A stretch of 64,000 nucleotides of DNA from Micromonospora luteifusca (GTDB taxonomy: Bacteria > Actinomycetota > Actinomycetes > Mycobacteriales > Micromonosporaceae), in NCBI RefSeq assembly GCF_016907275.1, contig NZ_JAFBBP010000001.1, positions 372,001 through 436,000 of the forward strand. The letters are read 5' to 3'. The position numbers were made by a program, and so were the translations under genes. A model generated the notes under the pieces. It did not search any database. It had not been told where the DNA came from and worked only from the letters and a program-made list of their open reading frames with translations. Positions 53,097 to 61,969 of this stretch are shown piece after piece. Every line of letters starts with the position of its first letter. Position 1 is the stretch's first letter.

Positions 53097-54200
53097 TCAG
53101 GGCAGCCGGGGCAGGATGTCGGTCTCGAAGATCCCGGCCGGGTCGGTCAGGTGGCAGCGGGAGGCCCGGCTGGTGTCCGCCGTGCGGGAGACCAGTTCGG
53201 GAAGGTCGACGGTGCAACCGGGCACCCGGCCGGCGAACTCGCATCGCGGGTGGAACGAGCAGCCGGTGGGCAACGCGAGCAGGCTGGGCGGTGTGCCGGG
53301 GATGGGGTGCAGCCGGGCCGGTTCGCCGGAGACCGCCGGGATGCTCTCCAGCAGACCCCAGGTGTACGGGTGCAGTGGCTGGCCGAGGATCGAGTCGGCC
53401 CGGCCGTACTCGACGCCGCGTCCGCCGTACATGACCAGCACGTCGTCGGCGATCTCGGCGACGACACCGAGGTCGTGGGTGATGAAGAGGACCGCCGAGC
53501 CGAAGTCCTGCTGCAACTCCATGATCAGGTCGAGGATCTGCGCCTGCACGGTGACGTCCAGGGCGGTGGTGGGCTCGTCGGCGATCAGCAGCTTGGGGTC
53601 GTTGACCAGGGCCATCGCGATCATCGCGCGTTGCCGCATACCGCCGGAGAACTGGTGCGGGTAGTCGTCCAGGCGGCGTCGCGGGTTGGGGATGCCGACC
53701 CGGCCGAGCATGTCGACCGCCCGGTCCCGGGCCACCCGCTTGGACACGCGGTGGTGCGCCCGGTACGCCTCGATGATTTGGTCACCGACGGTGAAGTACG
53801 GGTGCAGAGACGACTGCGGGTCCTGGAAGATCATCGCAGCGTTGGCGCCCCGCCGCTTGCGGAGTTCGGCCGGCGGCATGCCGACCATCTCCTCGCCGCC
53901 GACCCTGATCGAGCCGGTCATCCGGGTGCTGCGCGGATCGTGCAGGCCCATGATGGCCATGCTGGACACGCTCTTGCCGGAGCCGGATTCGCCGACCACG
54001 GCGAGGGTGCGGCCCAGCGGCAGCGAGTAGCTGAGCCCCTGCACCGCCTGCACGAGGCCGTCGGCGGTCGGGAAGCTGACGGTGAGGTCCTTGACCTCCA
54101 GGTAGGACTGCCCAGCGGCGCGGTCGCCGGCGGTCCGACGGGCGCGGGAGACCGTCTCGGGCCGCCGGTCCGGGGTCGACAGCAGTTGCGGTTCGGTCAT
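53097..54200 (-). CDS. oppD: Oligopeptide ABC transporter ATP-binding protein (OppD/DppD type)
   Basis: A 367-residue ATPase. Walker A is [18 protein letters not shown], the signature [16 protein letters not shown], Walker [13 protein letters not shown], and the H-loop FITHDLGVV. The C-terminal OppD motif is [17 protein letters not shown]. Its ATG overlaps the stop of oppB by 4 nt. It would pair with OppF as the heterodimeric motor. The substrate is inferred from the family only. Confidence 0.9.
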   Translation of the reverse strand: MTEPQLLSTPDRRPETVSRARRTAGDRAAGQSYLEVKDLTVSFPTADGLVQAVQGLSYSLPLGRTLAVVGESGSGKSVSSMAIMGLHDPRSTRMTGSIRVGGEEMVGMPPAELRKRRGANAAMIFQDPQSSLHPYFTVGDQIIEAYRAHHRVSKRVARDRAVDMLGRVGIPNPRRRLDDYPHQFSGGMRQRAMIAMALVNDPKLLIADEPTTALDVTVQAQILDLIMELQQDFGSAVLFITHDLGVVAEIADDVLVMYGGRGVEYGRADSILGQPLHPYTWGLLESIPAVSGEPARLHPIPGTPPSLLALPTGCSFHPRCEFAGRVPGCTVDLPELVSRTADTSRASRCHLTDPAGIFETDILPRLP

Positions 54201-55174
54201 CCCAGCCTCACTCGCGGGTCGAGGATCGTGTAGAGGATGTCGACGAGCAGGTTCATCACGACCAGCACCACCGAGCCGACGAGCACGCCGGCCATCAGCA
54301 CCGGAAGGTCGTACTGGTTGAACGCGCGCAGGGTCAGCACACCGAGGCCGGGCAAGCCGAACATCGCCTCGGTGAAGATCGCTCCGGTCAACTGGATCGC
54401 CAGGTCGACGCCGAAGATGGTGGCGATCGGGGTGATCGCGGCGCGTAGGCCGTGGCGGTAGACCACCCGGCGCTCGCTGATGCCCTTCGCTCGGGCGGTG
54501 CGGATGTAGTCCTCGCCCAGCGTCTCGATCATGGATGCTCGGGAGTAGCGGGTGTACGAGGCGGCGTTGGCCAGGCCGAGCGTCAGCCAGGCGGCCAGCA
54601 GCCCGCCCGCCCAGGTGAGCGGGTTCTCCAGCAGCGGGTGGTAGGCGGCGTGCGGCAGGAACGTCGCGTACAGCGAGACCAGTAGCGCCAACACGAAGTA
54701 GGGCACGGCGTTGATCCCGAGCGAGGTGCCGACCATGAGTCGGTCCAGATAGGTGCCTCGTCTTCGGGCCGCAATGACGCCGGCGAGGATGCCGACGATC
54801 AGGTACACCACCGCGCCGCCGAGGACGATCGAGACGGTGATCGGCAGTGCCTGCCCGATCAGCTTGGTCACCGGTTGGCCGAGGGTGTAGGAGTAGCCGA
54901 GGCAGGGCGCGTCGCAGTCGATGGCGAGCCCACCGGAGTGGTACGTCCGCCCGACCGCCAGCCCTTTGAGATACCCGCCGACCTGCTGCACGACGGGCTC
55001 GTCGAGGTTGAGGCTGGCGCTGATGTCGGCGTAGCGCTCCGGGGTGCAGCGCTGGCCGCAGATCGTCCCGGCCGGGTCGGTGGGCGCGACGAAGAACAGC
55101 CCGAAGCTGGCGACCAGCGTCACGATGACGACGGAGACCGCGCTGGCGATCCGTCGCAGGATGTAGATGAGCAC
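54197..55174 (-). CDS. oppB: Oligopeptide ABC transporter permease (OppB/DppB type)
   Basis: A 325-residue permease with six or so membrane segments. MLIYILRRIASAVSVVIVTL is the classic OppB N-terminus, and GEDYIRTARAKGISERRVVY is the EAA loop that docks on the ATPases. An extracytoplasmic loop of about 90 residues contains cysteine pairs (CGQRC, CDAPC), which suggests disulfides. It lies 123 bp after the binding-protein gene, with a strong hairpin between them. Confidence 0.9.
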   Translation of the reverse strand: MLIYILRRIASAVSVVIVTLVASFGLFFVAPTDPAGTICGQRCTPERYADISASLNLDEPVVQQVGGYLKGLAVGRTYHSGGLAIDCDAPCLGYSYTLGQPVTKLIGQALPITVSIVLGGAVVYLIVGILAGVIAARRRGTYLDRLMVGTSLGINAVPYFVLALLVSLYATFLPHAAYHPLLENPLTWAGGLLAAWLTLGLANAASYTRYSRASMIETLGEDYIRTARAKGISERRVVYRHGLRAAITPIATIFGVDLAIQLTGAIFTEAMFGLPGLGVLTLRAFNQYDLPVLMAGVLVGSVVLVVMNLLVDILYTILDPRVRLG

Positions 55175-55235
55175 CGCCGAGGCTCCTGGTGGCAGCGGGC
55201 CGGGGCTGGGAGCCCAAGCCGGAACGGGGAGAGGG

Positions 55236-55279
55236 GTGGACGCCGGCCGGCACTATGCCGGAGGCCGGCCGGCGTCCAC
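55236..55279 (-). terminator. Strong intra-operon stem-loop after the binding-protein gene
   Basis: GTGGACGCCGGCCGG (55236-55250) and its perfect complement (55265-55279) form a 15-bp stem with a 14-nt loop, 18 bp after the stop of the substrate-binding protein gene and before oppB. It could terminate part of the transcripts or protect the upstream mRNA, so that more binding protein than permease is made. Confidence 0.7.
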
Positions 55280-55297
55280 GACGGGGAGTGCGGGAGG

Positions 55298-57037
55298 TCA
55301 GTTCTTGAGGAACATGTTCAGGTAGAGCGGCTCACCTGCGGAGGCGTCGCCCTCGGCGCCACCGATGTTCGTGCCGATGGCGAAGGCGAGCTTGCCGTAG
55401 TAGCGCGGTAGGGCCACGTACTTGCCCATGATCTCCTTGTCCAGCTCGCCCCACTTGGCGACGGCCTGGTCGGCCGGGAGGTTGGCGATCTCGTCGATCT
55501 TGGCGTCCAGCTCCTTGTCGCTGAGCTCGCCCCAGCTGAGGTTGTCAGTGATGCTGTGCGTCTGGAACAGCACCGGGAACCAGCTGCCGCCGCTCGGCCA
55601 GTCCGAGCACCAACCCTGCGGCGCCTGGCCCATGTTGACCGGGGCGTTGTAGTCGGCGATCTTGGAGCGCAGCTCCGCGGTGGTGACACCGATCGGCTTC
55701 ACGGTGAAGCCGGCCGCCTTCAACGCGTCGACCCGGATCTGGTTGGTCTGCTGCGGGATCGGCTTGGTGTTGTCGTAGTACCAGCTGAGCTCGAAGCCGA
55801 CCTTGCCGGCCGTCTCCAGGTCGGCCTTGGCCGCGGCCGGGTCGCCCTGGCCGACACCGCTCAGGCCCGGCAGCGGCTCGTACTTGGTGTAGCCCGGCAC
55901 GCTCGGCGGCAGGACGGTGCTGGCCGGCTGGGAGTTGAAGCTGTTCAGGCCGCCGGCCTTGTTGACCTGGTCGTACGGGTACGCCTTGGCGACCGCCTTG
56001 CGCACCTCCAGCGGGATCTTGCGGGTGTCCATCTGCACCGAGTAGGTGCAGGGCTGCTCGCCCTGGATCAGCTGGGCCTTCTTGTCCCCGGTCACCTGCG
56101 GGATCAGCGAGGCGTCGATGGGACCGTAGTTGAGGGCGCTGGCGTCCTCGCCAGCGCTGTTGAGCACCTGCTGCTGGGTCTTCGCTTCCTCGCCGCCCCA
56201 CTTGAAGTCGAAGCCGTCCGCGTACTGGTGCCGCACCGCGTCGGTGTTCGGCTCCCAGTTCGGGTTCTTCTTCAGCTTCAGCTCGGTGCCGGGGGTGTAG
56301 GTGTCGAACTGGTACGGCCCGGTCGCGAGGGGGTTGTTCTTGTAGTTTTCCTTGGTGTCCTTGGCCTTCGGGATCGGCGTGAACACCGGGAAGGTCATGT
56401 AGAGCGGCAGGTCCGCGAACGGCCGGGCCAGGTGGATGACCAGCGTGGTCGGGTCCGGGGTCTCCACACCGGCGTAGGCGTCACCGCTGGCGTAGGGGCC
56501 CTTGTACTTGTCGCCGTCCTTGAAGGAGGTCAGCTGGTACGTCGGGCCGTTGGCGAACACGTCGTGGGCGAACGAACGCTTGATCGCGTACGCCAGGTCC
56601 TCGACCTTGACCTCGCTGCCGTCGGCGTACTTGATGCCCGACTGCATCTTGAACGTCCAGGTCAGCTTGTCCGACGAGACGGTGCCGAGGTCGGTCAGGT
56701 CCGGCACGAGCACCGGCTTGCCGTTGCGGATCGCGAACTGGGTCGGGCTGCGGAAGATCAGCTTCTCGATCGCCAGCGCGTCGGCGTAGTAGGTGTCGGT
56801 CGGGTCGAAGGTGTTCGGGGTCAGCTGGGAGTAGACCGTGATGACGCCGCCCTTCTTGGCGCCGGGCACCTCGGCCGCTGGGCCCTTGGCGGTCGGGTCG
56901 AACGCGTTCTCCTGGGTCTCGATGCCCTTGGCGCCACCCCCGCCGCTGCTGCCGTTGTTCGACGAAGGGCTGCCGCAGCCGGCCACCGCCATGGTGGCGG
57001 CCAGAGCGGCGGCGAGACCAACCTTGAGTTGCCTCAC
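55298..57037 (-). CDS. ABC transporter substrate-binding lipoprotein (family 5, peptide type)
   Basis: A 579-residue solute-binding protein of the OppA/DppA family. The signal peptide MRQLKVGLAAALAATMAVAG precedes the lipobox cysteine (VAGC), followed by a Ser/Gly linker. Family features include GGVITVYSQLTPNTFDPTDT, LTWTFKMQSGIKYADGS, and LAYAIKRSF. It would capture peptides outside the membrane and deliver them to OppBC. It lies 79 bp after oppC in the same direction. Confidence 0.92.
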   Translation of the reverse strand: MRQLKVGLAAALAATMAVAGCGSPSSNNGSSGGGGAKGIETQENAFDPTAKGPAAEVPGAKKGGVITVYSQLTPNTFDPTDTYYADALAIEKLIFRSPTQFAIRNGKPVLVPDLTDLGTVSSDKLTWTFKMQSGIKYADGSEVKVEDLAYAIKRSFAHDVFANGPTYQLTSFKDGDKYKGPYASGDAYAGVETPDPTTLVIHLARPFADLPLYMTFPVFTPIPKAKDTKENYKNNPLATGPYQFDTYTPGTELKLKKNPNWEPNTDAVRHQYADGFDFKWGGEEAKTQQQVLNSAGEDASALNYGPIDASLIPQVTGDKKAQLIQGEQPCTYSVQMDTRKIPLEVRKAVAKAYPYDQVNKAGGLNSFNSQPASTVLPPSVPGYTKYEPLPGLSGVGQGDPAAAKADLETAGKVGFELSWYYDNTKPIPQQTNQIRVDALKAAGFTVKPIGVTTAELRSKIADYNAPVNMGQAPQGWCSDWPSGGSWFPVLFQTHSITDNLSWGELSDKELDAKIDEIANLPADQAVAKWGELDKEIMGKYVALPRYYGKLAFAIGTNIGGAEGDASAGEPLYLNMFLKN

Positions 57038-57116
57038 AGACGTACTCCTGTCTTTCTTTCAGTCAGCGGACCTCCGACGTGCGGGGTCCGTGTTTCCCCT
57101 CCAGCCCTGGGCGTCC

Positions 57117-58136
57117 TCATCGACGGGTCCGGGGATCGAAGGCGTCGCGCACGGCGTCGCCGAGCAGGCTCAGGGCGAGCACCAGGATCGTGATGCCGAG
57201 TACGGGCAGCCACAGGTAGAGCGGGTCGGCCCGGTAGTAGGTGGTGGCGGCGGAGATCGTCAGGCCCCAGGATGGGGTGGGTTCGATCAGCCCGGCCCCG
57301 AGCACGGTCAGACCGGCCTCGGCCACCACGTAGCCGGGCAGGGCCAGCGACACGGAGACCACGATCGGTGCCACCAGGTTCGGCAGCAGCTCCTTGAAGA
57401 GCACCTGCCGGGTCGGGATGCCGAGCACCTTGGCCGCCGCGACGAACTCACGCTCACGCAGGGAGAGCACCTGCCCTCGGACCAGGCGGGCGAGGCTGGC
57501 CCAGCCGAAGAACGACAGCACGCAGATCAGCGAGATGAAGCGGATCTGGGCGACGTCCTCGGAGCCGGCCCCGTCGGCGCCGCCGAAGATCGCGACCAGG
57601 ACGGCGGAGCTCGCGATCGCGAAGAGCAGGTACGGCAGGCTGAGCACCAGGTCGATCAGCCAGGAGAGCACCCGGTCGACCCAGCCGCCGGAGAAGCCGG
57701 CGACCAGGCCCACGACCACGCCGATGATCGTCGTGATCGTGGTGACGGCGATAGCGACGATGAGCGACGGGCGGGCGCCGTACACCCAGCGGGCGAAGAG
57801 GTCGCGGCCCAGTCGGGGCTCCACACCGAACCAGTGTTCGCCGGTCGGCCCGATCGTCGGGAAGCCGAACTCGTCGATCAGGTTCTGGTGCAGGTCGCTG
57901 GCGTTCTGCCCCTCCAGCCGGGCGAGCAGCGGCGCGAAGATCGCGATCAGGACGTAGACGGCACAGATCGCGGCACAGATCATCGCGATCCGGTCGCGGC
58001 GTAGCCGGGCCAGGGCGATCCGGGTCGGCGACTTGCTGACCGTCCGGACCGGGGCGGGCGACGTCGCGCTCTGCACCCGTCCGTCGTCCGGCTCTCCGGC
58101 GCGGAGCACCTGGGGCTCCGTGACCATCGGCTCCAC
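57117..58136 (-). CDS. oppC: Oligopeptide ABC transporter permease (OppC/DppC type)
   Basis: A 339-residue permease. The N-terminal OppC tail is followed by RLRRDRIAMICAAICAVYVL (first membrane segment), a GRDLFARWVYGARPSLIVAI segment, and the EAA loop REREFVAAAKVLGIPTRQVL. It ends ALSLLGDAVRDAFDPRTRR, typical for OppC. I start it at the GTG at 58136, 9 nt after AGGAGG; ATG starts 18 bp upstream and 9 bp downstream are in frame. It is the first gene of the operon, an unusual order, since the binding-protein gene more often leads. Confidence 0.9.
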   Translation of the reverse strand: MEPMVTEPQVLRAGEPDDGRVQSATSPAPVRTVSKSPTRIALARLRRDRIAMICAAICAVYVLIAIFAPLLARLEGQNASDLHQNLIDEFGFPTIGPTGEHWFGVEPRLGRDLFARWVYGARPSLIVAIAVTTITTIIGVVVGLVAGFSGGWVDRVLSWLIDLVLSLPYLLFAIASSAVLVAIFGGADGAGSEDVAQIRFISLICVLSFFGWASLARLVRGQVLSLREREFVAAAKVLGIPTRQVLFKELLPNLVAPIVVSVSLALPGYVVAEAGLTVLGAGLIEPTPSWGLTISAATTYYRADPLYLWLPVLGITILVLALSLLGDAVRDAFDPRTRR

Positions 58137-58265
58137 GCGGGACGACCTCCTCATCGTGCTGACACATGGCACCGCCACCCGAACGGGTTTTCCGTCGGAT
58201 GGCGGATCTAGTTGCAGAACGTTAGCCGGGCAAATGATTTCTCAGTGCTTCCGTCTTGTTACAGC

Positions 58266-58294
58266 TTTATAACGTGGACGCCGCCCCCGATCAA
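58266..58294 (-). promoter_or_regulatory. Promoter of the oligopeptide transporter operon
   Basis: On the minus strand TTGATC (58294-58289), a 17-bp spacer and TATAAA (58271-58266). It predicts a leader of about 125 nt before oppC. A second, weaker candidate (TTGCCC, 17 bp, TAGATC) lies closer to the gene. Confidence 0.55.
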
Positions 58295-58763
58295 CCTTTC
58301 GAGACCCCGCGCCATCGTTCACCAACACTTGCGGCACAGCAGTCGCCCAGTCACGCAGGGTGATCGTTTCAACGTTCCGCCATCGACGTCGAGGGGCGGT
58401 GGTCGACGTACCAGCAGTTCAATGCGTCAATGCGTTCGTCTGCTCACGATAACGTTGCTTCAAGCAACAGTTCTTCGTAACCGCTCGTAATCGCTGTCGC
58501 TCGAGTGCAAATGCGCTACGTGTCAATCAGAGAGCGCTATCCGCACAGACCGTCGTGAATTCTGCAAGCCTCAGCGACCCACTTCTGTATAGACGGCTGC
58601 GGATGCTTAATGGCGTAGAGGCGACCGGGTCTCACCGAACTCGGCAGCACGGTCCGGGCACGTCCGCCGCTGACCGGAGGCATCACTTGGACGAGTCCGC
58701 CGTTCCAGCCACCAGATGGCCATAGTCGGGCCGGGCGGAAGCGCCTCGACGTACCGTGAGATC
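58295..58763. other. Intergenic region, no gene seen
   Basis: About 470 bp between the transporter promoter and the SEC-C gene. It is less GC-rich than its neighbours and has no frame with coding character. It contains a perfect 15-bp palindrome (58454-58468), a close repeat of TCAATGCG around 58420 and a repeated CGTAA. It looks like regulatory DNA. A TACCGT hexamer at 58752-58757 lies just before the GTG of the SEC-C gene. Confidence 0.5.
58454..58468. repeat. Perfect 15-bp palindrome
   Basis: GTTGCTT, one central base, AAGCAAC. Symmetric half-sites of this size are typical of binding sites for dimeric repressors. The nearest genes are the transporter operon and the SEC-C gene. Confidence 0.45.
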
Positions 58764-59804
58764 GTGCCGACGAACGACGTACTCACCAAGGCTGACCTCG
58801 CCGAACTTCGCCGCTCGGCGCTCGGCACGGCCAATCCGCTCGGTGTCGCCGCCGACATCGCCGAGGCGGCCGAGCAGGGCCGGTTGGAAGATCCGGACGA
58901 CGCCGGGGACGCTTTCACCCTGGCCGCCGAGATCGCCGAGATCCGGGCGAGACCCGATGCCGCGCTGCGGTACGCGGAACAGGCTCTGGCGGCGTACCCG
59001 TCCGGGGACGACCCCCGGGCCGGGTTCGCCCGGGCGCTGCGGGCGCGGGCCCTGTTCCGGGCCGGTGGTCGGGACGACGAGGCGATGGCGGAGTTGACCG
59101 CGCTGCGCCCGCTGCTGCTCGTGCAGCCCGACGCCCCCGCCTACGTCAGTGCCGCGTTGGACGCCAGCGGGCGTTCGTCGACCGCCGAGACGTGGCTGAG
59201 CGAGGCGGTCGACAGCCTGCTCGGTGAGCGCGCGGCCGCCGCCGGGGCGTCCAGCACCGCGATCGACCCGGTGGTGGAGCTGGGTCCGCCGGACGCGCCG
59301 GGTGTCCTCTTCTTCCTGCTCCAACAACGGCATCGGGTACGCCGGGACCTCAACCTGCCGCACGACCGGCAGGACGATCTGGCGGACCGGTTGGAGACCC
59401 AGCTCGTCCGTCGGGCCGGGGAGCGCAGGGGCGCCGAGTCGGATCTGCTCTTCTGGCCTCGGGCCGAGTTCGATCGGCTGCTCGCCGAGCACCCCGGGCT
59501 CGCCGAGGTGTACGGGTCGGACTGGGACGCGCACCGGGGCCTGCTGGAGAAGGAGTTGGTCCGGCTGACGGGTGCCGGTCAGGCCGGGTTGGCCGTGTTC
59601 ACCGCGACCGTGGCCGGGCTGAACGCGTTCGCCGGTCGACGCGACGGCGACCCGGCCGACGTGGCGGTCCGGGCGGGCTACGCGGCCGAGGTGTCGGCTC
59701 GGCCCAGCGCACGGATCCCCTGGCCACCGGAGCGCAACGACGCCTGCTGGTGCGGTTCGGGTCTGAAGTACAAGAAGGACTGCCTGCCGCGTTCGCGCAG
59801 CTGA
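58764..59804 (+). CDS. SEC-C motif protein
   Basis: A 346-residue helical protein ending in a SEC-C zinc-binding motif, CWCGSGLKYKKDC. The N-terminal half has TPR-like helices (ALRYAEQALAAYPSGDD, GFARALRARALFRAGG). SEC-C motifs occur in SecA and many stand-alone proteins and bind zinc, often for contact with nucleic acid or the ribosome. I start at the GTG at 58764, 6 bp after TACCGT, as a probable leaderless gene; an ATG at 58716 is an alternative. It converges on the CGNR gene. Confidence 0.8.
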   Translation: MPTNDVLTKADLAELRRSALGTANPLGVAADIAEAAEQGRLEDPDDAGDAFTLAAEIAEIRARPDAALRYAEQALAAYPSGDDPRAGFARALRARALFRAGGRDDEAMAELTALRPLLLVQPDAPAYVSAALDASGRSSTAETWLSEAVDSLLGERAAAAGASSTAIDPVVELGPPDAPGVLFFLLQQRHRVRRDLNLPHDRQDDLADRLETQLVRRAGERRGAESDLLFWPRAEFDRLLAEHPGLAEVYGSDWDAHRGLLEKELVRLTGAGQAGLAVFTATVAGLNAFAGRRDGDPADVAVRAGYAAEVSARPSARIPWPPERNDACWCGSGLKYKKDCLPRSRS

Positions 59805-59813
59805 GAGCGTCGG

Positions 59814-60419
59814 TTATCGGGCCTCGGTGCGACGCTGGTAGTGCCGTGCGACGCGGGCCCGGTTGCCACAGGAGGGCTTGCACCATTCCTGCCTCGGGTG
59901 GTCCTTGACGAAGTAGCGTACGCAGCGTGGCGCGGGGCAGGCGCGCAACTCGTCGCGGGCGGGGCTGGCCAGGAACTCGATGGCCGCGCGTGCCAGCCCT
60001 GCGGTGAGCCGCACTCGCGTGTCGACCGCCGCGCCCTGCCAGGTGAGTGTCGGCGTGCCCTCCTCCGCCCAGCTCAGCACCGGCCGGACCGGCAGCGCCG
60101 CGGCGGCCTGATTGAGCTGGCTGACCGCCTCCGGTGGGGAGAGCAGCGAGGACGAGTCGGCTCGGCTCGGCGGTCCCGGTCGGACCGCCACCGCGAAGAG
60201 GGTACGTGCGGCCCGCCGTACCGCCACCACGTCGAGCCGGGTCCGCTCGTCGATGGTGCTGGCGACGGCGTCGAACCCGGTGACGTACTGCCGCAGTGGC
60301 TCGGCCTGTTCGCGGAGCCAGGTGGTCAGGCCCTCGACATCGTCAAGGTCGTCGGCGACCCCGCCGTTGCCGTCGTGCCGGATCGTGCTGGCCAGGGCGA
60401 GCGCGAGCTGCGGTGCCAT
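59814..60419 (-). CDS. CGNR zinc-finger (ABATE domain) regulator
   Basis: A 201-residue protein with an N-terminal ABATE domain (LTTWLREQAEPLRQYV and onward) and a C-terminal CGNR zinc finger: CPAPRCVRYFVKDHP then WCKPSCGNRARVARHYQRR. These proteins are presumed transcriptional regulators in actinomycetes. It is divergent from the metallophosphoesterase gene with about 90 bp between, containing a palindrome, so it probably controls that gene and the LysE exporter. Confidence 0.88.
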   Translation of the reverse strand: MAPQLALALASTIRHDGNGGVADDLDDVEGLTTWLREQAEPLRQYVTGFDAVASTIDERTRLDVVAVRRAARTLFAVAVRPGPPSRADSSSLLSPPEAVSQLNQAAAALPVRPVLSWAEEGTPTLTWQGAAVDTRVRLTAGLARAAIEFLASPARDELRACPAPRCVRYFVKDHPRQEWCKPSCGNRARVARHYQRRTEAR

Positions 60420-60472
60420 GGGCTCTCCTTCCGTTCCGGCTTGTGCGGCCGGCCCGACCCAGAGTAGCTTCC

Positions 60473-60501
60473 CTAACGGTTATAACGGTAATAGCCATTA
60501 G
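60473..60501. promoter_or_regulatory. Imperfect palindrome with TAACGGT repeats, candidate operator
   Basis: CTAACGGTTAT and ATAGCCATTAG form imperfect arms (2 mismatches in 11) around AACGGTA, with TAACGGT repeated at 60474 and 60483. The site covers the region where the promoter for the metallophosphoesterase gene must lie, and its right end runs into the ribosome site. It is a natural target for the divergent CGNR regulator. Confidence 0.45.
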
Positions 60502-60511
60502 GAGAGCCTTC

Positions 60512-61258
60512 TTGCTGGTCATCGCGCATCTCAGTGACACCCACCTCGACAGCCATCCCCGATCGGCCGAGCGGACCGCCCGGGTCATGGACCACCTGCA
60601 CGCCCTGCCACGGCCGGTCGACGCGATCCTGATCACCGGGGACATCGCCGACCACGGCGAGGTGGCCGAGTACGAATTGGCCGCGCGGCTCTTCGACTCC
60701 CCGCTGCCGGTCCTGGTCTGCCCCGGCAACCACGATGTGCGCGACGCGTACCGCAAGGGTCTGCTCGGTGACGACCGCGGCGGCACCGGCCCGATCAACG
60801 CCCGTCACGACGTGGCCGGCGCGGTTTTCCTCCTCGCCGACTCATCGGTGCCGGGCGAGGACGACGGCCACCTGGATGACGAGACGATGACATGGCTCGC
60901 CGACGAACTGGGCTCGGTGCCGGCCGAAACGCCGACGTTCATCGCCTTCCACCATCCGCCGGTGGTGCTGCACCATCCGGTCATCGATCCGATGCGGCTG
61001 CTGCCCGCCGATCCCCTGGCCGAGCTGGTCGCCGCCCATCCGCAGGTCGTCGCCGTGCTGACCGGGCACTTCCACACCGCCGCCGCGAGCACCTTCGCCG
61101 GCCGCCCACTGCGCATCGCGCCGGGCGTGGTCTCCACCCTCCGGATGCCCTGGGAGGGCGAGGGGCGGCTGACCACCCAGACCCAGCCACCCGGCGTCGC
61201 GTTCCACGTCTACGACGACACCGGCCTGCTCACCACCCACTACCGGGTGGTGGTCTGA
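60512..61258 (+). CDS. Metallophosphoesterase (calcineurin-like)
   Basis: A 248-residue metal-dependent phosphoesterase with all five family blocks: HLSDTHLD, LITGDIADHGE, CPGNHDVR, AFHHPPV, and LTGHFHTA. It resembles the cyclic-nucleotide phosphodiesterase (Rv0805/CpdA) group. The start is TTG at 60512, 7 nt after AGGAG. It is 2 bp from the LysE-family gene and under apparent control of the divergent CGNR regulator. Substrate unproven. Confidence 0.88.
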   Translation: MLVIAHLSDTHLDSHPRSAERTARVMDHLHALPRPVDAILITGDIADHGEVAEYELAARLFDSPLPVLVCPGNHDVRDAYRKGLLGDDRGGTGPINARHDVAGAVFLLADSSVPGEDDGHLDDETMTWLADELGSVPAETPTFIAFHHPPVVLHHPVIDPMRLLPADPLAELVAAHPQVVAVLTGHFHTAAASTFAGRPLRIAPGVVSTLRMPWEGEGRLTTQTQPPGVAFHVYDDTGLLTTHYRVVV

Positions 61259-61260
61259 GC

Positions 61261-61890
61261 ATGCAGGGAGTAGCAGTGCTCGGCTTCCTGGTCGCCGTCG
61301 CGCCGATCACCGCCACTCCGGGCGCGAGCCTGACACTTGTCGTTTCGCGCGTCGCCACCGGCGGTCGGCGGCAGGGCTGGTGGGTGATCCTGGGTACGGT
61401 CACCGGGCTCTACGTGCATGCCACCCTGGCCGCCGTCGGCCTGGCCGCGTTGGTGCTCCGCTCGTCGCAGGCATTCTGGGTCGTCAAACTGGTCGGCGCC
61501 GGTTACCTGGTGGGGCTCGGGATCTGGCTGCTCTGGTCCGCGTCCCGCCGCCGGACCGGGCCGCCACCGACGGTGCGTGCCCGGAGGCTGCCGTGGCGCG
61601 TCCACCACCCCTACCTGCAGGGGCTGCTCGGCAACGTCCTGAATCCCAAGGCCGCCGCCGTCTACCTCACCCTCGCACCACAGTTCCTCGAACCGGGCCG
61701 ACCGGTGCTGGTGCCGATGTTGCTCCTCGCCACCGCACACGCCGCACTGCACACCTGCTGGCTCGCCGGTTGGACGGCAGTCTCCGGCGCCGCCGCCCGG
61801 CTGCTCCGCAAGGCGAATGTGCGGCGCGTGTTCGATCGGCTGACCGGTGCGATCCTGCTCAGCCTGGGCGTGCGGGCGGCGGTGACCTGA
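61261..61890 (+). CDS. LysE family exporter
   Basis: A 209-residue membrane protein with six predicted helices. The N-terminal TPGASLTLVVSRVATGGRRQ, GYLVGLGIWLLW and LQGLLGNVLNPKAAAVYLTL are the LysE/RhtB signatures (P-G near the start; N-P-K in the middle). The family exports amino acids and derivatives; the substrate is unknown. It begins 2 bp after the metallophosphoesterase stop, so the two form an operon. Confidence 0.88.
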   Translation: MQGVAVLGFLVAVAPITATPGASLTLVVSRVATGGRRQGWWVILGTVTGLYVHATLAAVGLAALVLRSSQAFWVVKLVGAGYLVGLGIWLLWSASRRRTGPPPTVRARRLPWRVHHPYLQGLLGNVLNPKAAAVYLTLAPQFLEPGRPVLVPMLLLATAHAALHTCWLAGWTAVSGAAARLLRKANVRRVFDRLTGAILLSLGVRAAVT

Positions 61891-61969
61891 GTCCGAAGTG
61901 GCCGCCACGGATCACGCTCAGCCCTGCGGGGGACATCGAGGGCGTCCCGGCTGCGACATAATCCCGTTC

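Noticed and set aside
58137..58763. Riboswitch or small RNA in the long leader region
   Set aside because: I could not identify a conserved aptamer or an sRNA terminator; only palindromes and promoter-like hexamers are seen.
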